Below, one piece after another: positions 1-11,283 of a stretch of DNA of 64,000 nucleotides (position 1 is the first letter of the stretch; each line of letters begins with the position of its first letter). The position numbers were made by a program, and so were the translations under genes. Below the pieces are notes generated by a model, which did no database searches, had not been told where the DNA came from, and saw only the letters and a program-made list of their open reading frames with translations. Source of the stretch: Hericium rajendrae (lineage: Eukaryota > Basidiomycota > Agaricomycetes > Russulales > Hericiaceae); NCBI GenBank assembly GCA_033439255.1, contig CM065888.1, positions 1,054,001 through 1,118,000 of the forward strand, written 5' to 3'.

Positions 1-1592
1 GTCGATAGCAGCGTCCTGCGATTTATCTTGATCGAGCAAGCCAAGGCCAGATTCCATGTGCGAAACAGGCTCAGAAACTGAAGCAGACATGTCACCACCA
101 GAAAGCACAAGATTAGAGTCTGAGTCGAAAGTGTCTTGCAGTCCTTGAGAGTCGTCTGAGCTAGCTGCCTGCCGAGAGTCAGAGCCAGATGCAGCAGAGC
201 CTGAGATATTATCAACCAGAGTAGCCGCTAAAGAGAGTGACTGCAAGCCAGAGGAAGGCTTCATCGGTGAGACTGAGCGCCTGGAAGCCAAAGGACGTGG
301 GCGTGGTTGTGGCTTGACTGCAGATGGCAATGAATCCTCGGTAGGGCCAGTATCAGATGTAGCAATCCTCTTGCACGGGTGCTCGCTAGCGTCAGTCGGG
401 TGTGTTGTGCGTTTCTGGGGCAGATCGGAGAGCAAGCCTACAGTATCCGCGTCCGTTCCTCTAGCTTCTCAGATTTGATGGTCTTGCCCTCGCAATTCTG
501 CTTGTGCCACGATACCACTGCGAGTAGGTTGCTGTGGCGATCTCGGTGACCTTCCAAAAATCATCACAGAAAGCCAGCATGGGATGTTCGTGACACATCT
601 GATCGCGAAAAAAACGCTTAATCTCAACATCACCATCGCTCCATGAGGCCGGGGCAATACCGCGGTTCCAGATGGTGATGTAGAGATCACGAGCAGTAGC
701 ACGAATGGCATTAGCCTTGTGACCGTCCAGGGATTTACCATTTTCATCCTCGATGAACGGCATGCTGGCGTTCTCACCCTTTGAAGAGCGGGTAGGACCA
801 CGCTTACTCTCGCGAGAGTTCGAAGAGACCATGCCTTTGTCTGCACTCTTGCCACCCCAGTCTGCTCGGCGCCAGAACCGCACCTGTGGGAGCTTTGTTC
901 GCTCATGAACAGGTGCAGGAGGTATGTTCATGGAGAGCGCTAGGAGGGATGACAGAACTGGCATACTGCCATTAGAACTGGGAGTACTTGCCAGGCCTTT
1001 GGAGGAATCAGCAGCAACCAGAGTAGGAACAGCCTGGATGAGACGCTGATTGATATTTCTGCGAAGCAATAATTAGTAAGGCCATCGAGTGCCTGGTAGT
1101 CACTTACTGGTACGTTTCCAGCTTGGCACGCAGTTCGTTGTTCTCTTGAAAGAGCACGTTGTACGCCTCATTCCCGACTCGTAAGAGATCGGCCTTTGTC
1201 GCGCATGCCAGTACCTGCAGTAAATACCCGGGTCCTGCTGGCTCACGCAGTGCAACCTAGCATAAATACCATCAATTGTCTGCAATATAAATAAAGGAGA
1301 GTGATACCGGTGACTGAAGAGCAGGCTGTAAGCCCAAAGTCGTAGCCAAGTCTGGCGTGGAACTCGAAACCCGAGGATTCAAACCGGAGAGCTCGGGATG
1401 GCCACTGAATCTAAGACTTGGGCTCAGGCTGGGCTGGGCGCCGCTCTCGGTTGCCTTTTCAGAGCTGCCACTCGATAAAAGTGATGAGAGAGATTCTGTG
1501 GGGGAGCCAAATTTCGTGCGGCTGTTGTCCTGAGGAAGGGATCCGGAGAGGGAAAGCTCGTTGGACTGCAGCCAGTTGAACACAGAGTCCAT
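1..1592 (-). CDS. Unrecognised Ser/Pro-rich protein with a conserved C-terminal block, cut by the window edge
   Basis: I do not recognise a named family. Exons read 1592-1308, 1256-1108 and 1058 leftward, joined by GT-AG introns of about 50 nt. The start is the ATG at 1592 (MDSVFNWLQSNE). The N-terminus is rich in Ser, Pro and Leu. A short heptad-like stretch (ENNELRAKLETY) follows, then a basic linker, then a conserved-looking block with GHKANAIRATARDLYITIWN and FFRDQMCHEHPML. The exon-3 frame stops at 461. A different frame, Ser-rich, stays open from about 460 to the window edge, so there is either one more intron near 470-530 or a frameshift. Genes with such a block are, to my recollection, repeated in Agaricomycete genomes near transposons. 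That is inference, and its proximity to a CACTA transposase fits it. Confidence 0.5.
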
Positions 1593-1850
1593 CGCCAGGC
1601 AAAAGATACAAGTTGATACGAAAACAAGGAAAAGTGGGAAGAGCAAGACTGTACGTCGTCGTGGTCAAGAAACAAGGTGGGCAAAGGGTTTTTGCCTCCG
1701 GTGTTGCCAGGAGCATTTGGAATGCATCTTCCAGCTTGGGTACTGGCCGCGAAATCCGGTCATTGCAATTATAAAACGGCAAGACTTACAACAATAAAGT
1801 ACATGCTGAGGCTACAGGACTATAAGTACATGATTCTGGTCCCTTCCTGC

Positions 1851-2528
1851 TTACTCAGTCTTTGCTGGAATACCCTCCAAGTCACCGTCTTCCTCCGGTT
1901 CCGTATCGCTCTCAGTCATCGAGGTCGGGAGACTGGCTGCCCTTGCAAGGAACTCGTCGTAGTGAGACTGGCTGATGTAGAGGCTGAGATCATCGGGTGG
2001 GGAAAGAGGCCTGGAGGCACGCACGTTTGAAGGTCCAGGAGTAGCATTAACTGCAAATAATAAGTTAATACGAAAAATGCGCATATAGTTACACGTACCT
2101 CTGGCCATGGACTTGGCCCTTGCGGCCGAGACTTTGCTGGTGCACCCAGGGCATAATGTGCCCGTCGCACCCTTCTTGGCCACGTCTTGTAGCATGCCCT
2201 CTGCCCTGACCTTATGCAATGGCCGCGGGGTGCCAGACTCTGCGCCCACGCTCAGCGCCCTCTTCATGCGCTTGGGAGCCCCAGCTTCTACACCTAGCTG
2301 GTCCTCCTGCTGTACACCCAGCTGTTCCTCCTGCTTGTCAACCATGTGGCCATGAGGAATGATCTCGAACAACTAGCAAACAAATACACGCGTCAGTTGT
2401 CTTACTCTGAAGGAGAGAAAAAGACTTACTATCGGTTTGGTAATAGCACATGTCGGTGTTACCAGGACTTTCGAGACTGCTAAGAGGTCGTCATGAAGAA
2501 CGGACACCTTGTGTGCGTCCTCATCCAT
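1851..2528 (-). CDS. Hypothetical three-exon protein
   Basis: Family not recognised. The best ATG is at 2528 (MDEDAHKVSVLHDDLL); the open frame above it has no other ATG. Exon 1 ends at 2430, exon 2 runs 2372-2100 and exon 3 runs 2051-1851, with canonical GTAAGT/TAG and GTACGT/CAG introns of 57 and 48 nt. The product is about 180 residues. The middle holds a Gln/Glu-rich direct repeat (EEQLGVQQEDQLGVE) followed by a basic stretch (APKRMKRAL). A CPGC motif lies before the second intron. The tail is acidic (SDTEPEEDGDLEG). The clean splicing argues for a real or recently real gene, but it sits among transposon remains and may be an accessory gene of the same kind as its neighbour. Confidence 0.45.
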
Positions 2529-2636
2529 GATGGGATGCGGGTGTGGGATGCGCGCAAAGGGAGGATGCAGGAGGACACGTAACGCGTTGACGGGCAGCGC
2601 CACGTGACCGCGAACGCATCGGTGACTGTCCGTTGA

Positions 2637-4600
2637 TTGCTCCCATTTTCATTTATAAGGGCTCCGTCCTCTCTCTTTCCTCTACACCCCCGAGCTCGCC
2701 AGAAGTGCGCCCCACTGAGCAGGCTTTGGGGGGACCTCGACCATACTCGCCACGGCGGGATGCTGAGCGGGTTGGTCGACCTCACCGCCGCAAGATTCGT
2801 CCTCAGCTGTAACACGGCGCACTCGTCCTTCTCGCACCAAGTAAGTGCAGTTTTCATTGTCTACAACACTCTCCCGTCCTCTGTATGGGTGAAGAACGTG
2901 GCCGAGAGCTGGCGTCGGGCGTGGATGACACGACTCGCGCGTCGCGGTAGGGCCAGTTCGACGGGTCTCGCCAAGGCCCCGACGGCTGGTCTCTCGCCCG
3001 CGCTTGTCCTTCATGCCCATCCCACGTGCGCTGAACAACACAAGCCCGGCGCAACACTACTTCGAGCTCACTGCGATGCCGAGAGAAGAGACTACCCGTA
3101 ATGAAGATGTGTGGACGCGGTTGGTGGGTGCGGTGTCGGGGATCAGGACTTGGCGGCGCGAAGGCAACTGGTCAGAGTGAGTCCCCCGTTCCTCGCATCC
3201 TTAGCGCTACAATTAGCTCGCTCGAGATGAAGAGCATCCACACCCACTTCACCCAGCCCTGTCGCTTCGGCGCCTCTTGCACGGGTCCGTTCCAGCGTCC
3301 CGAAGGATGTGCTCTGCTGGCATTGCTCCATCGCGGGCTCTCGACCAGCGCGCCGCTCGTCAAGCACCGCCGCGTGCACGGCCACGGTGTTGCCGATCTT
3401 CACAGCCAAGTTCGTGACGATCGTCGTCTGGTGCAGCCTGGTGTTGAAATTGTGGGACACCTTGCGACCATAACGCGTTTGGGCGCGTGTACGCGGACAC
3501 CCGTGCGTGTACGCGGACAACCGTGCGTGGCGCGCATGGCTCAAGGCCGTGAACCAGGAGATTGCGGACGCGCAGAGCGTCGCGTACACGGAGGGCGTGC
3601 GGGTGGTTGCTCCTGGGCGCGGGCTGCGATTCATGCCGGGCGTGCGGCTCGTGGAGGGGCGCGCGAAGGAGGACGTGCGGTGAGACGCGCTGCAGGGCGA
3701 AGGCGGGCTGCTGCTGAGCCAGATCGGCCTCACGACGATCACGGGCATGGTCGCGCTGCTGCTGGCTGTCGCACGCACGTAGCAACGCGATCTACTGCCT
3801 GCAGCTGCACACGGACGTGTCGGGGCTGCAGACGCGGTTCACTCTCTGCCTTAGATTCGCTTACTGATGTATGATGGGTCCCAAGCCGGAGCTTTTAGTG
3901 ATCGTCTGGCTCCTGAGTACCTTCCGGCTCACAGGCCGCCCTTCTTTGCGCCTCGACATGGTGCACCGAATCTGTTCTGCGAGAGCCTGCGCCGCTGACA
4001 GATGCGAATGCCGTCAAGCTCGTCGCAGTCGTAGATACCCACCACCGGCCCGACCGCCATCTGCTGCCGCCGCGTCCCTCGTGTAAGTGAAGCGCTCCTT
4101 GGAAGACGTCGTGCCGCTTGACATCATCCAGCCGACGAAGGTCTTGCCCTGCTGCTTGACACGGCGTACAGCGAGCGCAGGCCGACACCACTGCCGACAG
4201 TGACGGTGGGGCCGTCGCTCGTTGACGTCCCTCTGCTGCTGACGGACTCAATTGGCAGGCCCAGCCCGCACCAGAGCGTTACGCTCAATGAGCCCGGTGC
4301 CAAGGAGGTGCTCGGGCGAAAGACGGGCACGCAAGATAGCCTGTTCGTGACCACGCTTGAACCTGCCGCCCCATTTGCGCGCACGTTCGGCGTACCATCG
4401 GTGCCATGCAACGTGCATATGACACGACGTTGGAGCAGCTCAGCGCGAATGTTACGGTTCAGGTGGGTGCATATATATGTCTTGCGAGGTTCATCTCACT
4501 TCTGCGTGTCGTAAGGGGTGCCCTAGAGCCCTGTGCGCCATGCCGATGTGAGGCCATACAGGGTGTAGATACCAATGTACAGAATGTCAAGTAGACTACA
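2637..4600 (+). pseudogene. GC-rich gene relic, unidentified
   Basis: This stretch has the codon-like GC bias of genes but no frame stays open for long. Fragments that look coding on the plus strand occur at about 3,010-3,175 (contains REETTRNEDVWTRLVGAVSG), 3,390-3,780 (contains IFTAKFVTIVVWCSLVLKL, membrane-like, and LLLSQIGLTTITGMVALLL) and 4,100-4,440. They lie in different frames with stops between them and no convincing introns. A perfect-length 20-bp tandem duplication (3486-3505 and 3506-3525, one mismatch) interrupts it. I read it as a decayed gene, perhaps for a membrane protein, but cannot name the family. The alternative is unrelated GC-rich sequence; the confidence reflects that. 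Confidence 0.35.
3486..3525. repeat. 20-bp tandem duplication
   Basis: Two adjacent copies of a 20-base unit beginning CGTGTACGCGGACA and ending CCGTG, differing at one position, followed by the first bases of a third copy. It lies inside the GC-rich gene relic and is probably a slippage duplication. Confidence 0.8.
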
Positions 4601-6165
4601 TATCGAATAGGAATCAATTTACTTCTGGATCATCTTCTCCTCCACTTTCACCCAACATAGCGATATCATGACCCATCTTCTCGACTAGGAAAAACCGAGG
4701 ATCTTCTGCATCGCGAAGTGCGAGAGGGACCATTGCAACGACTGCCTGAATAGAGTTGATATCGATCACCACCAGAGACTCTGCTCCACGATAATGGCAA
4801 GCGCAGATGGTGTTGTGGGAGCATGACAAGAGGTCTGTGTCTGCTTCGGAGTACACGGAAACGAGGGCCAGGATGCGTTCCTGGCCAGCTATCTTTGCCC
4901 TAAAGTAATACTGTACTTCCGCAAATTGAGACGTCCCACCAGAAGTAATCTGGGAGAATGTCAGACTACCTCAACGTGAAAGAGGTTGAATCCGCAGCTC
5001 ACTTTAACGTTACGCGACATGCGTACTTGGTTCAAGGCCTTCTGCTTTTCTTTCCAGGCCGATCGGGCAATCTGACCGTTGGGAAGGCGAAGGCGGGCCC
5101 ACCGCATTAGCTTCGGGTGCCATCCCGGGGCAGGTTCTTCACCGCAGGACTCAAAATAAGCCTGAATTGCAACGGCCTCATTGCCACGCATAATGCGTGC
5201 ATAGCGATCACGAGCACGAAGCAGAACAAAGCCATTGGCAAGGACTTTGGCGACCGCGGGGTGGGACGTACTTGTCCTTGTCCAGCTGTGGTGCCATGGC
5301 TTTGAGCGCGTTCACTTGGGAGCGCATAAGACCGCGCTGTTCAAGGTTTGCATATGGATTTGAATGGAGCTTGATTTCTTCACCGAGGTTCCCGATTGTG
5401 CGCTCAAGAAGCCATTGCGTATGAAGAGACTTTGGCCCGACACTCACCGTCTCAGGAGCCAGGTGGAGCGTCGTGTGTATGCTTTGTCGACAGAAGTGGA
5501 TGTGCTCCTCCATGCGTTGGTAGTAAAGCTTCTCATAGCCTTGAACGAACTCAAGAATATGCTGGTGTGCAATTGAGACCTGCTCCGAAGATATCTTGTG
5601 TTGGTGAAGCAGGCGCATCCCCCGAACAAGATGACAAAAGTTGTCCCAGTAGGCTTCCGGAAGGACCTCTTGCAGAAGAACAGGTGCCAGTCCAAAAATG
5701 TAGTTGAGAAACTCCCATGCCTTGTAACCGCTTGAGAGTTTCTCTGCTGGATTGCGTGGTGGACGGTCAAACGATCCTGGAAGATATGGCGTCGCTTTTG
5801 CAACAGCTGCACCGTGGGTCTTCCAGAAGTTGCCTTGAAGTACTGCAAAGTCCCATGAGGCTTTGTCGTCATCCTTGTCACACTGCATCACTCCACGCCA
5901 AAGACTGAGCAAGGCATCCGGGAGGTTCAGAGCAACCAGATGCATAAGATCAATGGGGAAACAATTCGGAATTCCTAGCATACGCTCGGCAGCCAGCCCC
6001 ATAAGGAGACTTGGCTTGCTGATTCCAGTCTCTTTGCGACGCTGACGGTACTGGGTGGGGTTTTCAGATGCTAGGAGATATTTGAGATTATTGAGGTAGG
6101 TCTGGGTAGGGACCGACACGAGTCAGAGTCACCTGTGAGTCAACACAGGTAAACCCGTGAAATTT

Positions 6166-6230
6166 ACCCGCGGGTTCCTGACTCGCAGATCCGGATCACC
6201 TGGTGGCTGAAACCCGTGAGGATCCAGGTC
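6166..6230 (+). repeat. hAT subterminal direct repeat, left copy
   Basis: This block reads ...GGGTTCCTGACTCGCAGATCCGGATCACC... and recurs in the same orientation at 7529-7592 with scattered differences (roughly 80% alike by eye). It contains the motif ACCCGCGGGT at its left edge. Subterminal motifs of this kind often bind hAT transposases; that role here is inferred. Confidence 0.8.
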
Positions 6231-7278
6231 AAGATTCTGCTAAACTTCATTGACCCGCGAGTAACTCGTGGGTAACCCGTAGCTCGAAGTTCATTTGTCA
6301 GATTCTTACTATTATTTGGGATATAAACTACAATCCACACATACTGCACGACTAGTAACTATCCATAACTACACAGCTAATACCGCTGCCTCTACTACTA
6401 CCCCCGTAAGTGACGCGACCCAATTGCGGACCATGTACGACTTCGGAGTAGGTGTGCATGCAGTGGGGATTGTATGTGGATGAATGCGAGGGCACGTGGT
6501 AGCGCGCACCCCGTCTGTGGCATGCATAGACATGCACACGCAGTCCGAGCATGGTGGGACGGGAGGTGCATGTCGGGGCCCGTGAGTGGCAAGCGCATAC
6601 TATCCCGCGCATGCGTGGGCAACTGTGCACTATCGGCATGGAGCGGCACGGCATGCGGGAGCAGCATGCTGATGAGGATGATGCTGATGGAGATGAGGAG
6701 CAGCGCATACGCTGCGGCGTCGTTGTGGAGCTCATAGAGTGCCACGGCATTACCTGTGGAAGCTGAGGTAAGTAAACAATAAGTCAAAGAAGCCAAGCTG
6801 GAGGCAAGGACACATAGCCGATGGCATGCGCGCGTGCCTACACTAGCGAAACATACACAGGAGGCACAAGCTGTCCCAGGCATGCAAGACCATGCATAGA
6901 CAACTGCGCGCTATCAGATTGTGTAGGAAGTGGAAGGGACATGGACGCCGGTACGGTATTGAAGCCAACGCGAGTGATGAACGAACGGTAGTGAGCCTCG
7001 TTGCCGTAGCAACGAGACTCGACGTTCGTCATTGCTTGCGTTCCACGCGCTACACAAGCTTGCTCTTGCAGTATGGGAGGTGAATCTCTTGCGCATGTGC
7101 GCGTGGGTCGTGGGGGATAGCCGGAGACAGGAGACATCGGTTTATGTCTCGATGAGAGTGTGATGGGCACCGGCGGGAGTTGTCGAACGAACGAGTGAGG
7201 AGCGCGGATGGTGCGCGAGAAGTGAGGCGAGGTGTCACGGAACGGGTTGTCATGGACTGTCAAAGAGCAATGGACAAT

Positions 7279-7310
7279 GGGAGTCTCGCTCATTATCGAG
7301 CGAGACTCCC
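7279..7310. repeat. Perfect 13-bp stem-loop inside the hAT element
   Basis: The left arm GGGAGTCTCGCTC (7279-7291) and right arm GAGCGAGACTCCC (7298-7310) are perfect reverse complements around a 6-base ATTATC loop. A second hairpin, CTCGTTGC/GCAACGAG with a CGTA loop, lies at 6997-7016. Neither has a run of T beside it, so they are not obvious terminators. Confidence 0.9.
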
Positions 7311-7528
7311 GAGATTAATACACTAGAACAAAATTATAAGCTTTCTGAACTCACCTAAGTCCCTCCACCTTGGAGATGACAGCGTAGCTGCACATCCACG
7401 CATTGCCCATGATCCCGTCCTCGAGCTTGCGTAGTCCAGCGCAGGTTGACGATAGGGCATTTAGCAGGATGTGGTCGTTGTGGCAGAGTGATGAGGAAAC
7501 CGATACTGACCCACGGGTAACCTGCCGC

Positions 7529-7592
7529 GCCGCAGGTACCTGACTCGCGGCTCCGGATCACCCGGTGGCGCAAACCCGTCCAGATCCAGGTC
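7529..7592 (+). repeat. hAT subterminal direct repeat, right copy
   Basis: Partner of the block at 6166-6230, in the same orientation. It shares CTGACTCGC, TCCGGATCACC, GGTGGC, AAACCCGT and AGATCCAGGTC. Direct orientation is odd because the terminal repeats themselves are inverted. Confidence 0.8.
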
Positions 7593-9301
7593 CGACCTCT
7601 GGCCAGGCCAATGACCCGCGGGTTCGGATCCAAGTCACCTGCGAGTGCACTCGTGTCGAACCCTAGGTCTGGGGATCAGGATACAGTGGAAGCTCATGCG
7701 GATCAATATCATCATGATCACAGCCCTGGACGTGGTAGTTTGTGGGCTTCAAGAGTGCGGGATAATAATTTGGGGCACCATCCTTGTGACGCCCAGGTGT
7801 TCCGCAATACGTTCGACAGCCCAAGAACCCAGAGTGGCCGCACATCCCATTGAGATGATTAAGCCCCACCCCGTCTGCTGTGCCTAAGGCAAAAAACACG
7901 TTGGAGTTCACTACCATTTCGTCCAAGGCATCCCAGATAGCCAGACCTTCCTTTTGAATTGCGGCAAGATGGTGAAAGCCTGGAAATAAAAATGAGTCTA
8001 TGTGCTGGGGATTATTTGGCCCAGGAATAAAACCCCCAGGCAAGACGTGCTTTCGTACAGCTGAGCACCATCCATGGAGAACACGACACAGATGTCGTTC
8101 TCTCCCACCTTGCCTTCGCCGACAGCTTTGAGATAGTCAGACCCAGAAAAAAAGTCGTCATACTCCGCAAGCTTGCCGTCGTTCTCAGCCAACTCGGCCA
8201 GGGTTCTCCGAGTATGCTCCCGGCGATATCGCATGTTTGTAGCACCCTCGCGTGTTCGAAAAAGGGCCTGGAGCTGGGGGCCTAGTGGAATGGTCATGAA
8301 TTGTCTCTGGGCCACGTTGTGAGTACGGCTTGAAAAGGCATTCCAGCGTGAAGTGCCGCATTTAAAACATGACTCCAAGTGGCTAAAGGGGCCCGTATAG
8401 GCAATGCATGAGTTTGGGCACATATCGTGGTGAATGGGGACGACACCAGTGAGCTCGCACATCTTGCGCTGCATCTGCTCGTATGTGAGAATATCGTTGT
8501 CTGGGTTCCGCTGCAGAATGGCATCTCGCGAACTTGCATACATCTCTTCAGACCCTCGGTTGAGTGAAAGGAAGAGGTCAATAGAGAGTCGAAGATCGGG
8601 ATCAGAGATGTCAAGCGGTTCGCAGATGGGATGACGGAGGAGTTCACGAGTACGGTCAGGCAATGGATCAGCGTCGAGTGAAGCTTCTTTGAGAGCCTGA
8701 ATAAAATTGAGTGAGTCTTTCAGGTCTCGAATATGCGCAGTGAGTTGCTCGTCTGTTTCATCTTCAGGCACGTCTTCCACAGTAGGTCTCCGAGGTGCTG
8801 TAAATCCAGCAGGGCCTGCAGCTGCAGGACCGGGAAAAGCTCCCTCATCAGGACCTGGCGAAAGGGACCGGGCACGCAAACTTCCTGGATCAGCCTGGCA
8901 TAGAAAGCATGGGTCAGTCAGGTCATATTTTTGAGTCTAGGACTTACAGATGTCTCAGCGTCAGGTTGCTCTTCCTCCTGGGTTTCTTCCTCCAGAAGTC
9001 CCTGCGACGTCTGCTCCTGTGCACTTAGAACAATCTCAGGCACCTCACCTTCCACCTGGTCTGGTAGCATCAAGCTGGGGGACCTATAGTACTCAACTGG
9101 GGTATCAGGAGGAGGAGGGTTATCGGAATGATGCAGGTGAGGGGCATTTGTCTTGGTAGAGCTCCCCGCAGTAGACTGCACTTTGCGAGGCAAGCTTGGA
9201 TCCTCGCGATACGGTTTGTGATTATGGTACGTTGATTTAGATACTTGCTTGCGCTTTTCGCAGTATGCTCGGCAGTCGCAGAACCATTCAGTTCGAGCCA
9301 T

Positions 9302-9880
9302 TGGAGGTTGTACTTCTAACTTGATGCTGTCGAAGTCGCGTCAAGTCAAAGTCGCATTAAGTCAAAGTCGCATTAAGTCACACTCATGCGGAGGGTCAGA
9401 AATGCGAGACATCGCAGTCAGAAAATTGAACTATTTATGCTGTCTATCAGAGTACATGCTAGTTATATGTAGACTAGGAACTGACGCAGTGAGTTCATTG
9501 AGAGCAAGAATGACTTGCTCAAGCACTGGAGCAAGAGCCGGACCGGGGATGCTAGCGAAGCACCCACACCTCTGACGCAATCGCCTGTTGGGCGTCGCCG
9601 AGCTTGTCTGCCTGCTTTGTGCGAGCGATGCGCAAGCAGCGAAGCACGCAACAGCTGTTTGACGCATTGACGGTGCGTCGACACCGTGTTTCGCCCGCGA
9701 AACACAAGGGCAATTTCCTTTCTCGGACAGGCGTTCAACGTCTGTTCGATTTCCTTCGATTTCCTTCGAAGTTTGGACAGGCCAAACTCTGACATTCGAC
9801 TTCATTCGATTTCATTCGCGCCGATTCTCACTGGGGTCCAGCGCTTCAGCAGATCGTTTCTAACTCCGTGAACGTCAGCG
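9302..9880. other. Upstream flank of the Tnp2 transposon with short tandem repeats
   Basis: Three tandem 16-bp units (AAGTCGCATTAAGTCA type) fill 9333-9380, directly upstream of the transposase start. Further out, 10-bp units TTCGATTTCC (9745-9768) and ATTCGAYTTC (9794-9818) recur. Clusters of short repeats next to the transposase are typical subterminal regions of CACTA elements, so the transposon end probably lies near or beyond 9820. No TAGTG/CACTA terminus could be fixed. No gene is seen. Confidence 0.5.
9333..9380. repeat. Three tandem 16-bp units
   Basis: Copies lie at 9333-9348, 9349-9364 and 9365-9380. The last two are identical (AAGTCGCATTAAGTCA) and the first differs at two positions. 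They are a probable subterminal repeat of the CACTA element whose transposase starts at 9301. Confidence 0.9.
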
Positions 9881-11280
9881 CTGAATCCTGACCATCTTCG
9901 TACTCTCCTGAAGGCGAGCAGAGTCACGAACGGTAACCAGGACTACTGGCTCACCAGTTCAAGGCGAACCCGAGCATTATCCCTAGACAAACTCCAGTGT
10001 CCCCTTTCGGGAGTTGGGCAGATGACCGTACTATTTTTGTTGTGATCGATTGAAGTCGTGTGCTGGAGCTGAATTATGAAAGTAGATGATGCAGCCGAGT
10101 ACTGTGACGATACCATTTACACTGCATGCGACCGGGTGCAATGTTGCCGCCAAAGCACACGGAGGTTGCCCGGACGTTTGAGAATTCCTTATGGGGATTG
10201 CGCCTACTGACGTCGGCGTCATCCAGAGGTCGCCCTGCACGTACTCAATTAACGACGCCCAGTGTCAACCAATACTGCTCCTGGCGCACGTACCGACAGC
10301 TGAACTGAATGTTTTCCTTGCTTCATCTACGAACCCGCACGTCAAGGGACGATACTCGTGCTGCGCATTGGCACAATGTAGACCGATATGCCCGGCCAGG
10401 ACTGTCCGAGTTTAACGATATGTCAACTCCCGTCCACAACGGAAAGAATCACTCCCGCTTGAGTATGATCGGCGCGGATCCACCTGGATCAGATGTTTCC
10501 TTCAAACAAACTGGCGATCTCAAAATAGATTAGATGCTTACCCTCTCATTCGAGGAATCAAGCGTAATGCCGGGAACTAAATTCGCTCCGCGCTGTACGA
10601 TGGCACGATTGACGAATTCGAATTTGACCTCCGTTCAATCTCTGAAGACCGGAAAAGTAAGTAATAGGATGGCATGCGATTGTAGGTTTGCGGCGCTGCT
10701 CAGGGTCGTCGCGACACACGAGCCATATTCTGCATTTGGTGCATTCAATAAGTATACCGCCCTTCATCCAAAAGCCTTGGCATACAGGAACGGCAGACCG
10801 ATGTCGACGCGATTGGCCTCCCAGATCCTGCAATGGTTGTCACAATGTCGTCAAAGCACGCTGGAAGCATGGACGATAGGCGTTATGTCCATTCCAGGAC
10901 ATTGGTCCGCGCAGCGCTTGTACGGTGTAAAGTAAGGTGGATCTGGCATCTGGTTCGATGAGTGAAAGGAGCGACGGACTGCTCCTGACGCCGCTTTGTT
11001 CGGAGTTATTAACAAATGCGAGAGCCCAAACATGAAGAGATACGTAGTCGATCGTTGATTTAGGAAGGACCATAGACTAAAGAACAATCCTTGTCCAGGG
11101 TTGCAAAGCAATGAAATAGGACGATGAATGCCATTAGTTATGTCATCCACCGGGTTGAAGAGCACACTCACTTAGAACTAAAACGTGTATATACTAAGGC
11201 ACATTACCCCAGACGTCAGTTTGTTCGCAACGATGAAGACATGACCTTGGGCATAGGCACACCTCGATCAATTCTTCCTC
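9881..11280. other. Intergenic stretch without a recognisable gene
   Basis: Several open frames of 60-130 codons occur on both strands. None shows a known motif or a convincing exon chain. A possible splice-like junction (AAAAGTAAGTAATAG) occurs near 10657. The segment may hold further transposon or pseudogene debris, but I cannot support a call. Confidence 0.4.
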
Positions 11281-11283
11281 TGA

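Larger units (their letters stand above)
6107..7665. mobile_element. Non-autonomous hAT-like DNA transposon inserted in the Tnp2 gene
   Basis: The element is 1,559 bp long. It is bounded by the 8-bp direct duplication GGTCTGGG (6099-6106 and 7666-7673), the duplication length of hAT transposons. Its ends form 17-bp terminal inverted repeats, TAGGGACCGACACGAGT on the left and the complement of TAGGGTTCGACACGAGT on the right, with 15 of 17 matching. A TAGGG start is common in hAT elements. Removing the element and one duplication restores the transposase frame exactly (PDPQ|TYLNNL). Just inside both ends lie similar 60-bp blocks in the same orientation. No transposase-like ORF is present inside, so it would depend on an autonomous relative. 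Confidence 0.93.
4614..9301 (-). pseudogene. CACTA-type (Tnp2 family) transposase gene, broken
   Basis: The start is the ATG at 9301 (MARTEWFCDC), followed by a Pro/Glu-rich region, a GT-AG intron at about 8944-8892, and the long transposase body. Recognisable parts in order are CFKCGTSRWN (zinc-binding-like), ICVVFSMDGAQLYES, LPGGFIPGPNNPQHIDSFLF, CGHSGFLGCRTYC, FPIDLMHLVALNLPDALLSL, LPGSFDRPPRNPAEK, LLERTIGNLGEEI and a C-terminal EVQYYF...VSVYSE domain after a short intron near 4950. These are hallmarks of fungal Tnp2 (En/Spm-like) transposases. It is split by a hAT-like insertion (6107-7665). It also seems to lack about two dozen codons near 8050, between QLYES and the GGFIPGP block. A one-base frame change lies near 5265, after VPPRG. 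The gene is therefore a dead copy. No CACTA ends were found. Confidence 0.85.

Noticed and set aside
4614-9301. Assignment to the KDZ or Plavaka transposon groups
   Set aside because: The motifs (PIDLMHL..., SFDRPPRNPAEK, LLERTIGNLGEEI) fit the Tnp2 group better. Typical Plavaka or KDZ signatures were not seen.
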